The position numbers and the translations under genes were made by a program. A stretch of 64,000 bases of DNA from Alteromonas sp. 5E99-2 (GTDB lineage Bacteria; Pseudomonadota; Gammaproteobacteria; Enterobacterales; Alteromonadaceae). How positions within the stretch are numbered: position 1 is the stretch's first letter; the number at the start of each line of letters is the position of its first letter. The notes under the pieces were generated by a model. It was given only the letters and a program-made list of their open reading frames with translations, made no database searches and had not been told where the DNA came from. The stretch is taken from positions 1-64,000 of the forward strand of contig NZ_JAFNJE010000015.1 in the NCBI RefSeq assembly GCF_017368475.1, given 5' to 3'. Positions 9,007-19,713 of this stretch are shown here, piece by piece.

Positions 9007-10317
9007 GTGAGGTTTTTACCTAGAAGTGCTTTTGGACAAACCGTTTTATTAATTGGTGTATTACTGCTTATTAATCAGGTTGTGTCGTATTTATCGGTGA
9101 CTTATTACTTTATTAAACCTAGCTATCAGCAAATTAATAGTTTGATCGCGACCCATATTTCTATATTAGAGGATACGGGGATCCTTACCCGCGGAGATGC
9201 AGAAGAAGAGGTTTTTGTAGGTGCATCCAAAATTCGGATAGTGAGTGAGAGTAATGCTCTTGAAGAAGGGCTTGGTAACGCGATCAATTATGAATTTATG
9301 TCTGCGCAAATTGGTAATCAATTAGGTTATAACGCAGATGTACGAATTGGTTCAGGAATAGGCGAAGCGCAAAAAAGTCCGTTTATTGTTTGGATTTTAT
9401 TGTCTGAATACCCGGATAAATGGATCTCTATTCCCATTTATGGTTTAGATGAAACGAGTCTTTCACCTTTAACCATGTATTTAATGGTGATCGGTTTTCT
9501 AAGTGTGGTGGGGGGCTGGGCATTTGTTCGGCATTTAAATAGACCGCTACAAGCACTGCAAAAAGCTGCAAAAGAAGTAGGTAAAGGTCAGTTCCCTCCA
9601 CCGCTAGAAGAGCAAGGTACTACGGAGAGTATTTTAGTGACTAGGGCTTTTAACTCTATGAATAAAGGGATTCAGCAGTTAGAGCATGACCGAACACTTA
9701 TGACTGCAGGTATATCCCATGATTTACGTACTCCTCTGACTCGCATTCGGCTTGCATCAGAAATGTTACCTGACGATCAAGAGTGGATACGAGATGGCAT
9801 AATTCACGATATCGAAGATATGAACGCGATTATCGATCAGTGTATTAACTATGCCCGGGTGGATCAGCATACAGAGGTGGAAAAAGCCAACTTAAACAGT
9901 TTAATTAACGACATTGTTCAGGCTCGTAAGCTTGAAGCTAATCATGAAATTGAATTGGATTTGAAGCCCTTACCTTTAACCCTGTTGCGTAAAGTTGCGA
10001 TAAAACGCGTGTTAGATAATTTAGTAGAAAACGCTTTTAAATACGGAAGCGATAAAATTACAGTGCGATCTTATTTTGATGAAACCGAGTCGACTTTGGT
10101 TTGCGAAGTTAGAGACTTTGGTGACGGTATAAAAGAAGAATCCCTCGACGCTATGTTTATGCCTTTTGCTCAAGGAGACGCCGCCAGAGGTGGAGCTGGT
10201 TCGGGTTTAGGGTTAGCAATTACTAAGCGTATTATTGATAAACACAATGGTAAAATTAAACTACTCAATCACGCTGAAAAAGGGCTGGTAGCAAGAGTAA
10301 CCCTTCCTCAACGTTAA
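9007..10317 (+). CDS. envZ: osmosensor histidine kinase EnvZ
   Basis: 436 aa inner-membrane sensor kinase, partner of OmpR. TM1 is about residues 10-36, a periplasmic loop to about 150, TM2 about 154-175, then HAMP, and HisKA with H238 in the box GISHDLRTPLTR. The ATPase domain has N-box NLVENAFKYG, G1 DFGDGI and G2 GSGLGLAI. The GTG start at 9007 gives RFLPRSAFGQT, matching the E. coli N-terminus. The gene follows ompR closely, so the two are one operon. Length is close to the 450 aa of the E. coli protein. Confidence 0.96.
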   Translation: MRFLPRSAFGQTVLLIGVLLLINQVVSYLSVTYYFIKPSYQQINSLIATHISILEDTGILTRGDAEEEVFVGASKIRIVSESNALEEGLGNAINYEFMSAQIGNQLGYNADVRIGSGIGEAQKSPFIVWILLSEYPDKWISIPIYGLDETSLSPLTMYLMVIGFLSVVGGWAFVRHLNRPLQALQKAAKEVGKGQFPPPLEEQGTTESILVTRAFNSMNKGIQQLEHDRTLMTAGISHDLRTPLTRIRLASEMLPDDQEWIRDGIIHDIEDMNAIIDQCINYARVDQHTEVEKANLNSLINDIVQARKLEANHEIELDLKPLPLTLLRKVAIKRVLDNLVENAFKYGSDKITVRSYFDETESTLVCEVRDFGDGIKEESLDAMFMPFAQGDAARGGAGSGLGLAITKRIIDKHNGKIKLLNHAEKGLVARVTLPQR

Positions 10318-10331
10318 TTTTTAAGACACTT

Positions 10332-11234
10332 CTAATGTTGTGGTGACGCACTGTTTTGTGTCGCAACATTTCCAGCATGAAGGGCTTCTACATCTATAGC
10401 ATCAAAGGAATACGTGGCGTGGCAGTATTGGCAATTCATGGCTATCTCACCTTGTTCTTCAACGATACTCAGCAACTCGCTCTTTTCTACGTGAAGTAAA
10501 GCTGCAAGGCTTCTTTCCCGTGAGCATGTGCAGGCATAGCGAATTTCTTCAGCATCAAATAGTTCAATATCGTGTTCATGATACAAACGGTGTAGCAGAG
10601 TTTTTACTGGTAAAGAAAATACTTCATCTGCCGTAAGGGTGTCGGCAAGGGTGGCAAAGTGATGAAAAGCTTCTGCTTCTTGATGCTCTGTCGCCTCACT
10701 ACTTTGTGGTAGAACTTGCAGTAGCATACCTCCACTTTTGACATCTTGCTCTGTTTCGCTGTACAAATACACCCTTGTAAGTAGCTGTTCTGATTGCTCG
10801 AAGTAGCTTTCTATGCATTGGGCAAGAGAAGGCTTATCTAACGCCACAACACCTTGATAGCGCTCACCTTCATTGGGTGACAAAGTGATAACTAGAACTG
10901 CATCTGCACAAAGTTCTTCAAAGGTTTGAGGTAGTTGTTCTAGGGTTTCATCCCAGCGAGCTACACCCCGATAGGTTAACGTATTTGTGGCGGTGAGAAT
11001 GGCGTAGCTTACGGGACCTTTTCCTTGAATTTGTAAGCTTATTTCACCTTCAAATTTTAGTGTGGCGCAGAGAAGCGAAGCAGCACTAGCCATTTTTGCT
11101 AGTAAATCTCTAATTGGCGCTGGGTAATCGCCTTTATTTAGTAACGCTTTAACGCTGTAATCTAACTGAACGATTTCTCCGCGAATGTGTTCTTCGTTAA
11201 AAACAAACCTATGTAGTAAATCTTTTTGTGTCAT
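10332..11234 (-). CDS. hslO: redox-regulated chaperone Hsp33
   Basis: 300 aa cytoplasmic holdase activated by oxidation. The zinc-binding cysteines are in place: CTC at C235/C237 and CQYC at C268/C271, the family CXC...CXXC switch. The N-terminal body includes GKGPVSYAIL and YRGVARWDETLEQLP-like core strands. It lies downstream of hslR by 14 bases on the same strand, as in E. coli, and is convergent with envZ. Confidence 0.95.
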   Translation of the reverse strand: MTQKDLLHRFVFNEEHIRGEIVQLDYSVKALLNKGDYPAPIRDLLAKMASAASLLCATLKFEGEISLQIQGKGPVSYAILTATNTLTYRGVARWDETLEQLPQTFEELCADAVLVITLSPNEGERYQGVVALDKPSLAQCIESYFEQSEQLLTRVYLYSETEQDVKSGGMLLQVLPQSSEATEHQEAEAFHHFATLADTLTADEVFSLPVKTLLHRLYHEHDIELFDAEEIRYACTCSRERSLAALLHVEKSELLSIVEEQGEIAMNCQYCHATYSFDAIDVEALHAGNVATQNSASPQH

Positions 11235-11248
11235 TGGGAATACTCAGA

Positions 11249-11653
11249 CTATTGATGCTTAAGTTTAATAATTTCTCGACGTTGTTTTTTGTCGGGCCTG
11301 TGTTCGGGTTTTGGATTATGAAAAGCTTGAACTTGCCTAGCGGCTTTGTTTTGTTCTCGCTTTTCAATACTTGCAAGTGTTTCTTCGTATAAAGTTTGTG
11401 CAATAGGCGCTGACTGGCGCTTATCGACAATGTATAAAATTTTTATCTCTTTAGTATCCCAACCCGCTGGAATTTTAACCATAGCGCCAGGCTCTACATT
11501 TTTCCCAGGCTTTGTTCTATGCCCGTTGTAGTGCACTTTACCCGCTTGAATCCATTCTCTGGCAAGACTTCGGGTTTTACATAAACGAGCGGCCCAAATC
11601 CATTTGTCTAAACGAACGGGAACCTCTTGCGTGTTTGTCGGGTCTTTATTCAT
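11249..11653 (-). CDS. hslR: ribosome-associated heat shock protein Hsp15
   Basis: 134 aa S4-domain RNA-binding protein that in E. coli binds stalled 50S subunits carrying nascent chains. The S4 domain is at about residues 12-60: RLDKWIWAARLCKTRSLARE, then GKVHYNGHRTKPGKNV. A basic C-terminal tail (RQVQAF...KQRREIIKLKHQ) follows, as in the family. First gene of the hslR-hslO operon, divergent from gspC. Confidence 0.94.
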   Translation of the reverse strand: MNKDPTNTQEVPVRLDKWIWAARLCKTRSLAREWIQAGKVHYNGHRTKPGKNVEPGAMVKIPAGWDTKEIKILYIVDKRQSAPIAQTLYEETLASIEKREQNKAARQVQAFHNPKPEHRPDKKQRREIIKLKHQ

Positions 11654-11744
11654 ATAAAATATTTGTCACTCTTTCGCTTTAGTGTTGTGGCCTTTGCAAT
11701 GACTAGGCTATCATGGACGGCCAATTTGGAGCTTTCGGTACAGT

Positions 11745-12734
11745 ATGACTGTAGATAAACTGAACCTACAATTGCTAACGCTTTATGTTAGCCAATATCA
11801 ACGCCACATCAATAGGGTTATTGTTGTAGTATTGGTGTTGTATTTGCTCGCGTTGTCCGCAGACCTTATTTGGCGGATTATACCAGAGCCACAACCATCA
11901 TCACAAAATATCAGTGAGCAAAATGGAAACAGGCCGTCAGTTAAAGCTGGGTCAACGAGCAGTTCCGCTATTTTGCGTTCGTTACAGCAACTTAATTTAT
12001 TTGGCGATGCCGTTCAAGTTGAGGTTCAGGAACAAGATGTAGTACAAGATGCACCAGAGACCAGTTTGAACCTCGTACTTGCAGGAGTAGTCGCCAGTAG
12101 CTCGCCTGAATTTGGTGCTGCAATTATTGAATCAAAGGGGACTCAATACACTTATGGTGTTGGTGACGATATTGAAGGGACTAAGGCAACGCTGAAACAA
12201 GTTAATACAGATAGGGTTATTATTCGCAATAGAGGGCGAGACGAAACCTTAATGCTTGAAGGGATTGATTTCGACAATGAAAATCGCAATGGCCCGCGAA
12301 CTCGTGACACAGTTCAAGCGCCAGTTGAGCCGAGAAAGCCCAATAGGTCAAAGCCAAATAAAGCAAGTAAATTAGCGCCTGTCTCAAAAACCGAAAAGCC
12401 GCGTTTATCACAAGAAAGTATAGCAGCAACGCAGAAGTTAAGAGGGTCTCCAGATAGTTTTATTGACTTTATTAGTATCGCTCCACAGCGTGAAAATAAC
12501 ACAACAGTTGGGTACCGAGTATCTCCAGGGAAAGATCCTGCCTTATTTAATGCTGTAGGGTTAAAACGAGGGGATGTGATTAAACAAATTAATGGCTTGG
12601 ATGTAACTGACCCTAGTCAAACCATTGAAGCTTTAGGCGTATTACGCAAGGCTGACACCATAGAGCTGACAATCAGTCGCAAAGATGAAACCTTGTCGCT
12701 CTTTTTAGAATTACCAGAGGCATCTGACAGTTAA
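11745..12734 (+). CDS. gspC: type II secretion system protein GspC
   Basis: 329 aa inner-membrane protein linking the T2SS inner-membrane platform to the secretin. A single TM segment is at about 23-43 (RVIVVVLVLYLLALSADLI). The periplasmic homology region follows (LNLFGDAVQVEV, then LNLVLAGVVASSSPEFGAAI). A Lys/Pro/Arg-rich linker covers about 180-220. A C-terminal PDZ-like domain (about 240-325) contains LKRGDVIKQINGLDVTDPSQ. First gene of the gsp operon; 29 bases before gspD. Confidence 0.93.
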   Translation: MTVDKLNLQLLTLYVSQYQRHINRVIVVVLVLYLLALSADLIWRIIPEPQPSSQNISEQNGNRPSVKAGSTSSSAILRSLQQLNLFGDAVQVEVQEQDVVQDAPETSLNLVLAGVVASSSPEFGAAIIESKGTQYTYGVGDDIEGTKATLKQVNTDRVIIRNRGRDETLMLEGIDFDNENRNGPRTRDTVQAPVEPRKPNRSKPNKASKLAPVSKTEKPRLSQESIAATQKLRGSPDSFIDFISIAPQRENNTTVGYRVSPGKDPALFNAVGLKRGDVIKQINGLDVTDPSQTIEALGVLRKADTIELTISRKDETLSLFLELPEASDS

Positions 12735-12763
12735 GTCAGGCAAAGATAATAGGAAATAAATCA

Positions 12764-14854
12764 ATGAGGCACGGTTTCAAAAAAGCAGTTAGCCGTATTA
12801 CCGTAGCGCTGGCCACATCTTTAGCTTGTGCATCTTTGTATGCGGCTGAATATATGCCTAACTTCAAAGATACCGATATTAATGAGTTTATTAATATTGT
12901 TGGCAAAAACTTACAGCGCACTATTATTGTTGACCCCGATGTACGAGGTAAACTGTCCGTTCGCAGCTATGATTTACTTGATGAAGACCAATACTATCAG
13001 TTCTTCTTAAATGTACTTCAAGTGTACGATTTTGCAGTGGTAGAAATGCCAAGCGGAATTTTAAAGGTTGTTCGATCTAAAAATGCGAAACAAGCGAATA
13101 TACCTGTGGTTGAAGGCGCGCTGTTAAACGGCGACGAAATGATTACCCGGGTTGTTCCTGTATACAATGTACCAGTAAGAGAACTATCTCCTATTCTTCG
13201 TCAGTTGAATGATGCCGCCGGTGGCGGAAACGTTGTTCACCACGATCCTTCCAACGTAATGATGTTAACGGGTCGAGCTGCTGTGGTAAACGGGCTTGTG
13301 GATATCATTCATAGAGTTGACCAAGCCGGTGATGAAGAAGTTGAAATTGTAAAATTAAAGTTTGCTTCTGCCTCTGAAATGGTGCGAATTATTGAAAGTA
13401 TTAATAAAAGCCAAGGGAAAGCGAATACTACGGCGAAAGCCGCTCCTCGGCTTGTTGCTGATGATCGTACCAATAGTGTAATTATTAGTGGTGATTCCAA
13501 ATCTCGTAGTCGTTTGAAAAACTTGATAGAACGTATGGATCAAGAATTAGAAACCACGGGTAATACTCGAGTTATCTTTTTGAACTATGCCAAAGCGGTT
13601 GATTTAGTTCAGGTGTTACAAGGCGTTAGTGCTAGTATTCAAGCTGATGACCAACAAGGTGGTTCTTCAAATGCATCGAGGCGCTCGTCAAATAATCGCG
13701 ATGTCAGTATTGATGCTCACGAAGATTCAAACTCTTTGGTTATTACTGCAGAGCCAGATATGATGCGCTCGTTAGAAGAAGTCATACGCCAGTTAGATAT
13801 ACGTCGAGCGCAAGTCCAAGTAGAAGCCATTGTTGTGGAAGTATTTGAAGGCGACGGTACTACAGTGGGTGTTCAATTTGGCTCTGAAGCCGGTGGCGGT
13901 ACTCAGTTTACTAATGGCACAGTTGGTATTGGTTCGTTAGCCGTTGCAGCCATTGCTGCTGATGATGTAGAAGAAACGTCGTTTGTAACCGATACAGAAG
14001 GCAACACTGTTGTTGATGATGATGGCAATGCTGTGACGGTCACGACCTCTACCCAAGGGGATTTTACCGGATTAGCGAATTTACTTGGTGGTGTTAACGG
14101 TTTAATTGCTGGTGTTGTACAAGACGGATGGACCGCGGTTTTACAAGCAGTCAGCACAGACACAAATTCAAATGTACTAGCGACTCCTCATTTAACCACT
14201 TTGGATAATGAAGAAGCCTTCTTTATTGTGGGTCAAGAGGTACCTATTATCACGGGTACTACAACCAGTGCGAATAACACTAACCCCTTCACTACAGTGG
14301 ACCGTCAAGAAGTCGGAATAAAGCTTCAAGTGACGCCGCAAATTAACGAAGGTTCAGCTGTTCAATTGTTGATTGAACAAGAAGTGTCCAGTGTTAGCGG
14401 CGCGACAGCGGTAGATATTTCGATTAATAAACGAGAAATCAAAACCACAGTTATTGTCGATGATGGTGGCACCATAGTGTTAGGTGGTTTGATAGATGAA
14501 GATATTCAAGAAAGTGTATCTAAGGTGCCGTGGTTGGGCGATATTCCAATATTAGGTAACTTGTTTAAAACGACGTCTTCAACTAGCCGTAAACGTAATT
14601 TGATGGTGTTTTTACGCCCAACTATAATCCGCGATGGTATTCTTGCTAATACTATTAGTCAGCGGAAATACAACTTCATACGAGCAGAACAGTTGAAGCG
14701 TCAATCTGAAGGTGTTGCCTTACTTCCTAGTATTGAAACTCCTGTTTTACCTGAGTGGGATGACAGCTTAGCGTTACCTCCAAGCTACGATGAGTTTTTA
14801 CTCGAAAAATCTGAAAAAGAGCTAGGCATAGAAAAACAGGAAGATGATGAATGA
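12764..14854 (+). CDS. gspD: type II secretion secretin GspD
   Basis: 696 aa outer-membrane secretin, the exit channel of the T2SS. A signal peptide (about 1-27, ending SLYA) is followed by the N0 domain ([19 protein letters not shown]) and N1-N3 repeats. The last repeat contains a Ser/Asn/Arg-rich insertion near 305 ([13 protein letters not shown]). The secretin core holds [20 protein letters not shown] and [20 protein letters not shown], and [16 protein letters not shown] is the secretin signature. The stop overlaps the gspE start (ATGA). Confidence 0.96.
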   Translation: MRHGFKKAVSRITVALATSLACASLYAAEYMPNFKDTDINEFINIVGKNLQRTIIVDPDVRGKLSVRSYDLLDEDQYYQFFLNVLQVYDFAVVEMPSGILKVVRSKNAKQANIPVVEGALLNGDEMITRVVPVYNVPVRELSPILRQLNDAAGGGNVVHHDPSNVMMLTGRAAVVNGLVDIIHRVDQAGDEEVEIVKLKFASASEMVRIIESINKSQGKANTTAKAAPRLVADDRTNSVIISGDSKSRSRLKNLIERMDQELETTGNTRVIFLNYAKAVDLVQVLQGVSASIQADDQQGGSSNASRRSSNNRDVSIDAHEDSNSLVITAEPDMMRSLEEVIRQLDIRRAQVQVEAIVVEVFEGDGTTVGVQFGSEAGGGTQFTNGTVGIGSLAVAAIAADDVEETSFVTDTEGNTVVDDDGNAVTVTTSTQGDFTGLANLLGGVNGLIAGVVQDGWTAVLQAVSTDTNSNVLATPHLTTLDNEEAFFIVGQEVPIITGTTTSANNTNPFTTVDRQEVGIKLQVTPQINEGSAVQLLIEQEVSSVSGATAVDISINKREIKTTVIVDDGGTIVLGGLIDEDIQESVSKVPWLGDIPILGNLFKTTSSTSRKRNLMVFLRPTIIRDGILANTISQRKYNFIRAEQLKRQSEGVALLPSIETPVLPEWDDSLALPPSYDEFLLEKSEKELGIEKQEDDE

Positions 14855-16383
14855 GTGAACTTGAAGAGACAGGGGTAATGCCTGACTCCGAAAGTGAGCA
14901 GGACATTGAAATAGAAAGACAACTTGCGTTTGGCTATGCCAAGCGCAACAAAGTACTACTTGAGATTAACCAAGACCCTGCTATTTTGTATTACACCGTG
15001 GATACCCCATTTAACGCGTTTGCTGAAGTACGTCGTTTTCACGGTGCGACTTTTACTCCCAAAGAAATAGACACAGATCAATTCGATCAAATGCTAACGG
15101 CAGCGTTTCAACGTGATTCATCAGCGGCAAAACAATTAATGGAAGATTTGGGCAACGAAAGTGATTTGTTCTCACTTGCAGATGAATTACCCGATACCGA
15201 AGATTTACTGGATAGCGAAGACGACGCGCCTATCATAAAATTGATCAACGCTATGTTGGGGGAGGCAATCAAAGAAGGCGCCTCTGATATCCACATAGAA
15301 ACCTTTGAAAATCAGTTAGTCGTGCGTTTTCGCGTTGATGGGGTATTACGAGAGATTTTACGCCCGAATCGCAAAATGTCGTCTATGTTGGTTTCCCGTA
15401 TTAAGGTTATGGCAAAGCTTGATATTGCTGAAAAACGGGTACCACAAGATGGCCGTATTACGTTGCGCATTGCTGGCCGTGCGGTAGATGTTAGGGTTTC
15501 GACTATGCCCTCAAGCCACGGTGAAAGAGTGGTGTTGCGTTTACTAGATAAAAACAATACGCGACTCAATTTAGCTGATTTAGGAATGACTGCCGCCAAT
15601 CGCAAACATTTCTCAGAGCTTATTAGAAAGCCTCACGGTATTATTCTTGTTACTGGGCCGACAGGTTCAGGTAAAAGTACCACCTTGTACGCCGGCTTAA
15701 CTGAAATCAATTCCAAAGACCGCAATATTTTAACGGTAGAAGACCCCATTGAATTTGATCTTCAAGGTATAGGTCAAACTCAGGTTAACCCTAGAGTTGA
15801 TATGACCTTTGCACGAGGGTTACGTGCCATACTTCGACAAGATCCTGATGTGGTAATGGTCGGTGAGATACGGGATATTGAAACCGCTCAAATTGGTGTG
15901 CAAGCCAGTTTAACCGGTCACTTAGTGCTTTCTACTTTGCATACCAATACCGCCGCTGGGGCGATTACTCGTTTAGAAGATATGGGTATTGAACCGTTTC
16001 TTTTGTCTTCTAGTTTACTTGCTGTGTTATCTCAGCGTTTAGTGCGAACGCTATGTAAGTCATGTCGTATTGAACACATACCCACGAAAAGCGAATGTGA
16101 AATTTTAGGTATTGCCGAATCAGAGGCTAAAAACAATATTATTTATTCTCCACAAGGGTGCGCCGAGTGTAACCAAACAGGGTATCGAGGTCGAACAGGT
16201 ATTCACGAACTGTTAATAATTAATGAACAGATACGGGAGCTAATGCACACAGGTAAAGGTGAGCAAGCCATAGAAAAATTCGTAAGGCAAACTGTGCCTA
16301 GTATTCGTGATGATGGTTGTAGCCGAGTGCTTGCGGGTATTACCTCGCTTGAGGAAGTACTTCGCGTGACACGCGAGGATTAA
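14851..16383 (+). CDS. gspE: type II secretion ATPase GspE
   Basis: 510 aa cytoplasmic hexameric ATPase that powers pseudopilus assembly. Walker A is GPTGSGKS at 269-276. The Asp box [10 protein letters not shown], Walker B-like [15 protein letters not shown] and His box [13 protein letters not shown] follow. A tetracysteine zinc motif (LCKSC...GCAECNQTG) is in the C-terminal domain. The N-terminal acidic extension (about 1-25) is typical of GspE contacts with GspL. The ATG overlaps the gspD stop. Confidence 0.96.
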   Translation: MSELEETGVMPDSESEQDIEIERQLAFGYAKRNKVLLEINQDPAILYYTVDTPFNAFAEVRRFHGATFTPKEIDTDQFDQMLTAAFQRDSSAAKQLMEDLGNESDLFSLADELPDTEDLLDSEDDAPIIKLINAMLGEAIKEGASDIHIETFENQLVVRFRVDGVLREILRPNRKMSSMLVSRIKVMAKLDIAEKRVPQDGRITLRIAGRAVDVRVSTMPSSHGERVVLRLLDKNNTRLNLADLGMTAANRKHFSELIRKPHGIILVTGPTGSGKSTTLYAGLTEINSKDRNILTVEDPIEFDLQGIGQTQVNPRVDMTFARGLRAILRQDPDVVMVGEIRDIETAQIGVQASLTGHLVLSTLHTNTAAGAITRLEDMGIEPFLLSSSLLAVLSQRLVRTLCKSCRIEHIPTKSECEILGIAESEAKNNIIYSPQGCAECNQTGYRGRTGIHELLIINEQIRELMHTGKGEQAIEKFVRQTVPSIRDDGCSRVLAGITSLEEVLRVTRED

Positions 16384-16385
16384 CC

Positions 16386-17609
16386 ATGGCTGCATTCGCG
16401 TATAAAGCAATTGATAATAAAGGCCGCAATAAATCGGGTGTACTAGAAGGCGATAATGCCCGCCAGGTTCGTCAACAGCTTAGAGAGAAAGGCCTAGTGC
16501 CTCTTTCTGTAGACCAAGTCGCAGAAAAAAATAAAGGTAACGAAAGCTCCGGCTTCACTTTGTTTCAACCTAAGATATCAGCGTCAGATTTAGCCTTACT
16601 TACTCGTCAGCTAGCGACCTTGGTTGAGTCGGCATTACCCATTGAAGAAGCCTTGCTTGCCGTAGCTGAACAGTGCGAAAAACAGCGTCATAAAAATATG
16701 ATGATGGCAGTGCGCAGTAAAGTGGTAGAAGGTCACGGGCTTGCTTTTGCGATGTCTGAGTTCCCTAGTGTATTTGACGAGCTTTACCGAGCCATGGTTG
16801 CTGCAGGTGAAAAGTCGGGCCATTTAGACACAGTATTGAATCGATTGGCTGATTATACTGAAAAACGCCAACAAACCCGTAGTCAAATTAGTCAGGCACT
16901 GATTTACCCGTTCATCATGCTGTTTTTTGCAGTGGGTATTGTTGTGCTGCTATTGACCGTTGTGGTGCCAAAAATCGTTGGCCAATTTGATCATATGGGG
17001 CAAGACTTGCCTGCCATGACCAAGTTTATGATTGCCATAAGTGAGTGGTTACAAAGTTATGGTATTTTCCTTGTTATCATAATTGCCGTCGCCATATTTG
17101 TTGCTAAGCACTTACTTAAGCAAAAAGTATTGAAGCTCAAATACCATAAATTTCTTTTGCGGTTGCCACTCATTGGCAAGGTGAACCGAGGGCTAAATAC
17201 CGCTCGTTTTGCGCGAACCTTGAGTATATTAACAGCGAGTGCAGTACCCTTACTCGAAGCTATGAGTATTGCCAGTGATGTGTTGGAAAACCTTCATATT
17301 AAGGGCGCAGTTGCTGATGCTTCTGTTAACGTAAAAGAAGGCTCTAGTTTACGAGCCGCGTTAGACAACACTAAATTATTCCCGCCTATGATGATGCATA
17401 TGATTGCGTCAGGTGAAAAGTCGGGAGAGTTACAAAGTATGCTTGGTCGTGCCGCAGACAATCAAGACAGGGAATTTGAGAGCCTAATCGGTGTCTCACT
17501 TAAAGTGTTCGAGCCCATGCTTATTGTTAGTATGGCTGGGGTCGTATTATTTATCGTGTTAGCAATTCTTCAGCCTATTTTAGCGCTGAACAACCTGGTG
17601 AATGTGTAA
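16386..17609 (+). CDS. gspF: type II secretion inner-membrane platform protein GspF
   Basis: 407 aa polytopic inner-membrane protein with two T2SSF domains. They carry the paired signatures LTRQLATLVESALPIEEALL (about 80) and ARTLSILTASAVPLLEAMS (about 276). Hydrophobic segments lie near 173-195, 222-243 and 377-397. It works with GspE, GspL and GspM to drive pseudopilin assembly. It begins 2 bases after the gspE stop. Confidence 0.95.
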   Translation: MAAFAYKAIDNKGRNKSGVLEGDNARQVRQQLREKGLVPLSVDQVAEKNKGNESSGFTLFQPKISASDLALLTRQLATLVESALPIEEALLAVAEQCEKQRHKNMMMAVRSKVVEGHGLAFAMSEFPSVFDELYRAMVAAGEKSGHLDTVLNRLADYTEKRQQTRSQISQALIYPFIMLFFAVGIVVLLLTVVVPKIVGQFDHMGQDLPAMTKFMIAISEWLQSYGIFLVIIIAVAIFVAKHLLKQKVLKLKYHKFLLRLPLIGKVNRGLNTARFARTLSILTASAVPLLEAMSIASDVLENLHIKGAVADASVNVKEGSSLRAALDNTKLFPPMMMHMIASGEKSGELQSMLGRAADNQDREFESLIGVSLKVFEPMLIVSMAGVVLFIVLAILQPILALNNLVNV

Positions 17610-18047
17610 ATGAAAAATCGTAAATTGCAAAAAGGCTTTAGCTTAATTGAAATCATGGTCGTGCTATTGATTATTGGCATGATGGCAGCATTAGTTGCTC
17701 CGTCGGTACTTGGTTCGTCTGAAGAGGCAGCCCTTAGAAAAGCAGCTGTAGATATTCAGCAATTAGAAAGTGCCCTAGAAATGTACAAGTTGCGTAACAG
17801 TAACTTCCCAACTACAGAACAGGGTCTTGATGCATTAGTTAACGAGCCATCTATTGACCCAATCCCAAGAAATTACCCTGTGGGTGGTTTCATCAAACGT
17901 CTTCCTGAAGATCCTTGGGGCAACGAATATGCCCTTATTAGCCCAGGTGAATTAGGTGTTATTGATATTTACTCTACAGGGCCAGACGGTGAACCAGGCA
18001 CTGATGACGATATCGGCACTTGGAATATCAACGATTACTTGAACTAA
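17610..18047 (+). CDS. gspG: major pseudopilin GspG
   Basis: 145 aa major T2SS pseudopilin. A prepilin leader KGFSLIE is cut between G and F, followed by the hydrophobic helix IMVVLLIIGMMAALVAPSVL. The C-terminal GPDGEPGTDDDIGTWN region holds the Ca2+-binding Asp residues of the family. It starts directly after the gspF stop. Processing needs a prepilin peptidase (GspO/PilD), which is not encoded in this window. Confidence 0.96.
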   Translation: MKNRKLQKGFSLIEIMVVLLIIGMMAALVAPSVLGSSEEAALRKAAVDIQQLESALEMYKLRNSNFPTTEQGLDALVNEPSIDPIPRNYPVGGFIKRLPEDPWGNEYALISPGELGVIDIYSTGPDGEPGTDDDIGTWNINDYLN

Positions 18048-18055
18048 GCAGCATT

Positions 18056-18691
18056 ATGCAGTTAGCGCCCATGAAAGCATCAAAAAACCTCGGATTTACT
18101 CTTATTGAGATACTCTTGGTATTGTTACTTATGGGCCTTGCAACCTCTTATGTGATGTTCAACGCGTTTTCCGTTGATCAGCAAGACAAGTTAAAAGATC
18201 AAGCAAGACGTTTTCAAGTTGTCGTCGATATGGCCAGTGATTACGCAGTGCTAAATCAATTACAATTGGGTATTCGTATTGAAGAAGCAGAAAACCAATA
18301 CTTTTTCATGGTGCTAGATGAGGATAACAAATGGCAATTGTTATCCGATGATCCCTTGTATGGTGAGCAGTTATTACCTGAGGAATTTGAACTGGCGCTT
18401 TCTCTGGATGATTTACCTTGGGAAGAAGCCGATCGCTTATTTGATAGAGAAATCTTTGACGAAAAATTATCGTTGGATGATGCCAGTGTTGATATTGGCG
18501 ATAAAGAAGAAAAGCCATTGCCTCCACCGCAAATTTTAATTATGTCTAGTGGCGAAATTACACCTTTCAGTCTTGAATGGATATATGAACCCACATTCAA
18601 CGATGACGCACCGGCTTATTTTTATTTGAATAACAAAGATGTACCTCCCTTAGAGTTGCTTGGTCCTTTTGGAGAGGCACAAGATGCTTAA
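18056..18691 (+). CDS. gspH: minor pseudopilin GspH
   Basis: 211 aa minor pseudopilin. The leader NLGFTLIE with cleavage after G is followed by a hydrophobic helix ILLVLLLMGLATSYVMF. The body is unusually rich in Asp and Glu (for example LPWEEADRLFDREIFDE). The frame is open further upstream into gspG. ATG 18056 gives a leader of 14 residues (to the Gly); ATG 18071 gives a shorter typical leader (MKASKNLG). Neither has a clear ribosome site, so the start is uncertain. Confidence 0.9.
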   Translation: MQLAPMKASKNLGFTLIEILLVLLLMGLATSYVMFNAFSVDQQDKLKDQARRFQVVVDMASDYAVLNQLQLGIRIEEAENQYFFMVLDEDNKWQLLSDDPLYGEQLLPEEFELALSLDDLPWEEADRLFDREIFDEKLSLDDASVDIGDKEEKPLPPPQILIMSSGEITPFSLEWIYEPTFNDDAPAYFYLNNKDVPPLELLGPFGEAQDA

Positions 18692-19070
18692 TCGTTATAA
18701 ACAGCGCGGCTTAACCTTATTGGAAGTCCTTGTTGCGCTCGCTATTTTTGCCATAACAGGATCAGCAATATTAAAAGCCGTAGGGGATAACCTAAGCTCA
18801 GTGGGGCAGTTAGAGACTATTACTATAGCTAACTGGGTTGCAAATAATCAGTTAACACAAATTCAGCTGGAAGAGCCTTGGCCAATCAAGAATAACCAAA
18901 AAGGCAGCGTTGAAATGGCCAATAGAACTTGGTATTGGCAGCAAAGTGTCGTGTCGACCAATGACGATGACTTAAAGTCAGTCACTATTTCTGTAGGCCT
19001 AGATGAAACCTTTAACGACACAGAAACATCAGTAACGTCTTTCTTCTCTAAGCCGGTGTCGAAAAGCTAA
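18684..19070 (+). CDS. gspI: minor pseudopilin GspI
   Basis: 128 aa minor pseudopilin with leader QRGLTLLEVLVALAIFAITG. Within the tip complex it pairs with GspJ and GspK. The ATG at 18684 has GGAGAGG about 6 bases upstream (18671-18677) and overlaps the end of gspH by 8 bases. An upstream in-frame TTG at 18660 is a worse choice. Confidence 0.93.
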   Translation: MLNRYKQRGLTLLEVLVALAIFAITGSAILKAVGDNLSSVGQLETITIANWVANNQLTQIQLEEPWPIKNNQKGSVEMANRTWYWQQSVVSTNDDDLKSVTISVGLDETFNDTETSVTSFFSKPVSKS

Positions 19071-19071
19071 T

Positions 19072-19713
19072 ATGAAAAAAGCTAAAGGTTTTACGCTTCT
19101 AGAAATATTAGTCGCCATGTCTATTTTTACCTTAATTGGTTTTGCTGCAACTGGGTTGTTATCCACAGTCATCGACAGTAATGAGCTGTCGGGCGAGCGT
19201 TTCGATAAGCTACAACGATTGCAAAGAGCAATGATTATAATCGAACGGGATCTACAACAAGCTGTAGCACGAAGTGCGCGTATTGACGGTGAAATTAGTG
19301 AAACAGTTATTGAAGATGGCGTAAGTAGTGAAAGTGACGCTGATAGTTTGCGTTTTGTTCGCTCTGGCTGGCTTAATCCTCAGTTTATATTGCCTCGTAG
19401 TACTCTTGAGCCAATACTTTACCGCGTAGTCGAAAAACGCTTCGAAAGAGTGTCAGGGCATTATGTAGATGGCGCTATAGGTAATGAACCGAGAGTAAGG
19501 GTGTTACTTGATGATGTTACTAATTTTAGTGTCGAGTTTTTCATCGGAAACACCTTGGATGGCAATGTCGATTGGAATGAGAGCTATACGGGAACCGCCT
19601 TGCCAAGAGGTATAGCGCTAGAAATTGATACGGAATCATTTGGCATTATACGGCGTGAATTTGAATTGGCCGCATCCGCTGGAGGAGCTGATGAAGTGGA
19701 AGATGAATTATGA
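19072..19713 (+). CDS. gspJ: minor pseudopilin GspJ
   Basis: 213 aa minor pseudopilin with leader AKGFTLLEILVAMSIFTLIG. Family segments are QRAMIIIERDLQQAVARSAR near 60 and LPRGIALEI towards the C-terminus. One base after the gspI stop; its own stop overlaps the gspK ATG. Confidence 0.94.
   Translation: MKKAKGFTLLEILVAMSIFTLIGFAATGLLSTVIDSNELSGERFDKLQRLQRAMIIIERDLQQAVARSARIDGEISETVIEDGVSSESDADSLRFVRSGWLNPQFILPRSTLEPILYRVVEKRFERVSGHYVDGAIGNEPRVRVLLDDVTNFSVEFFIGNTLDGNVDWNESYTGTALPRGIALEIDTESFGIIRREFELAASAGGADEVEDEL

Noticed and set aside
13903-14163. Minus-strand open frame inside gspD
   Set aside because: Antisense to a well-conserved secretin; composition follows its codons.
15312-15605. 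Minus-strand open frame inside gspE
   Set aside because: Antisense to the conserved GspE region just before the Walker A motif; no independent support.
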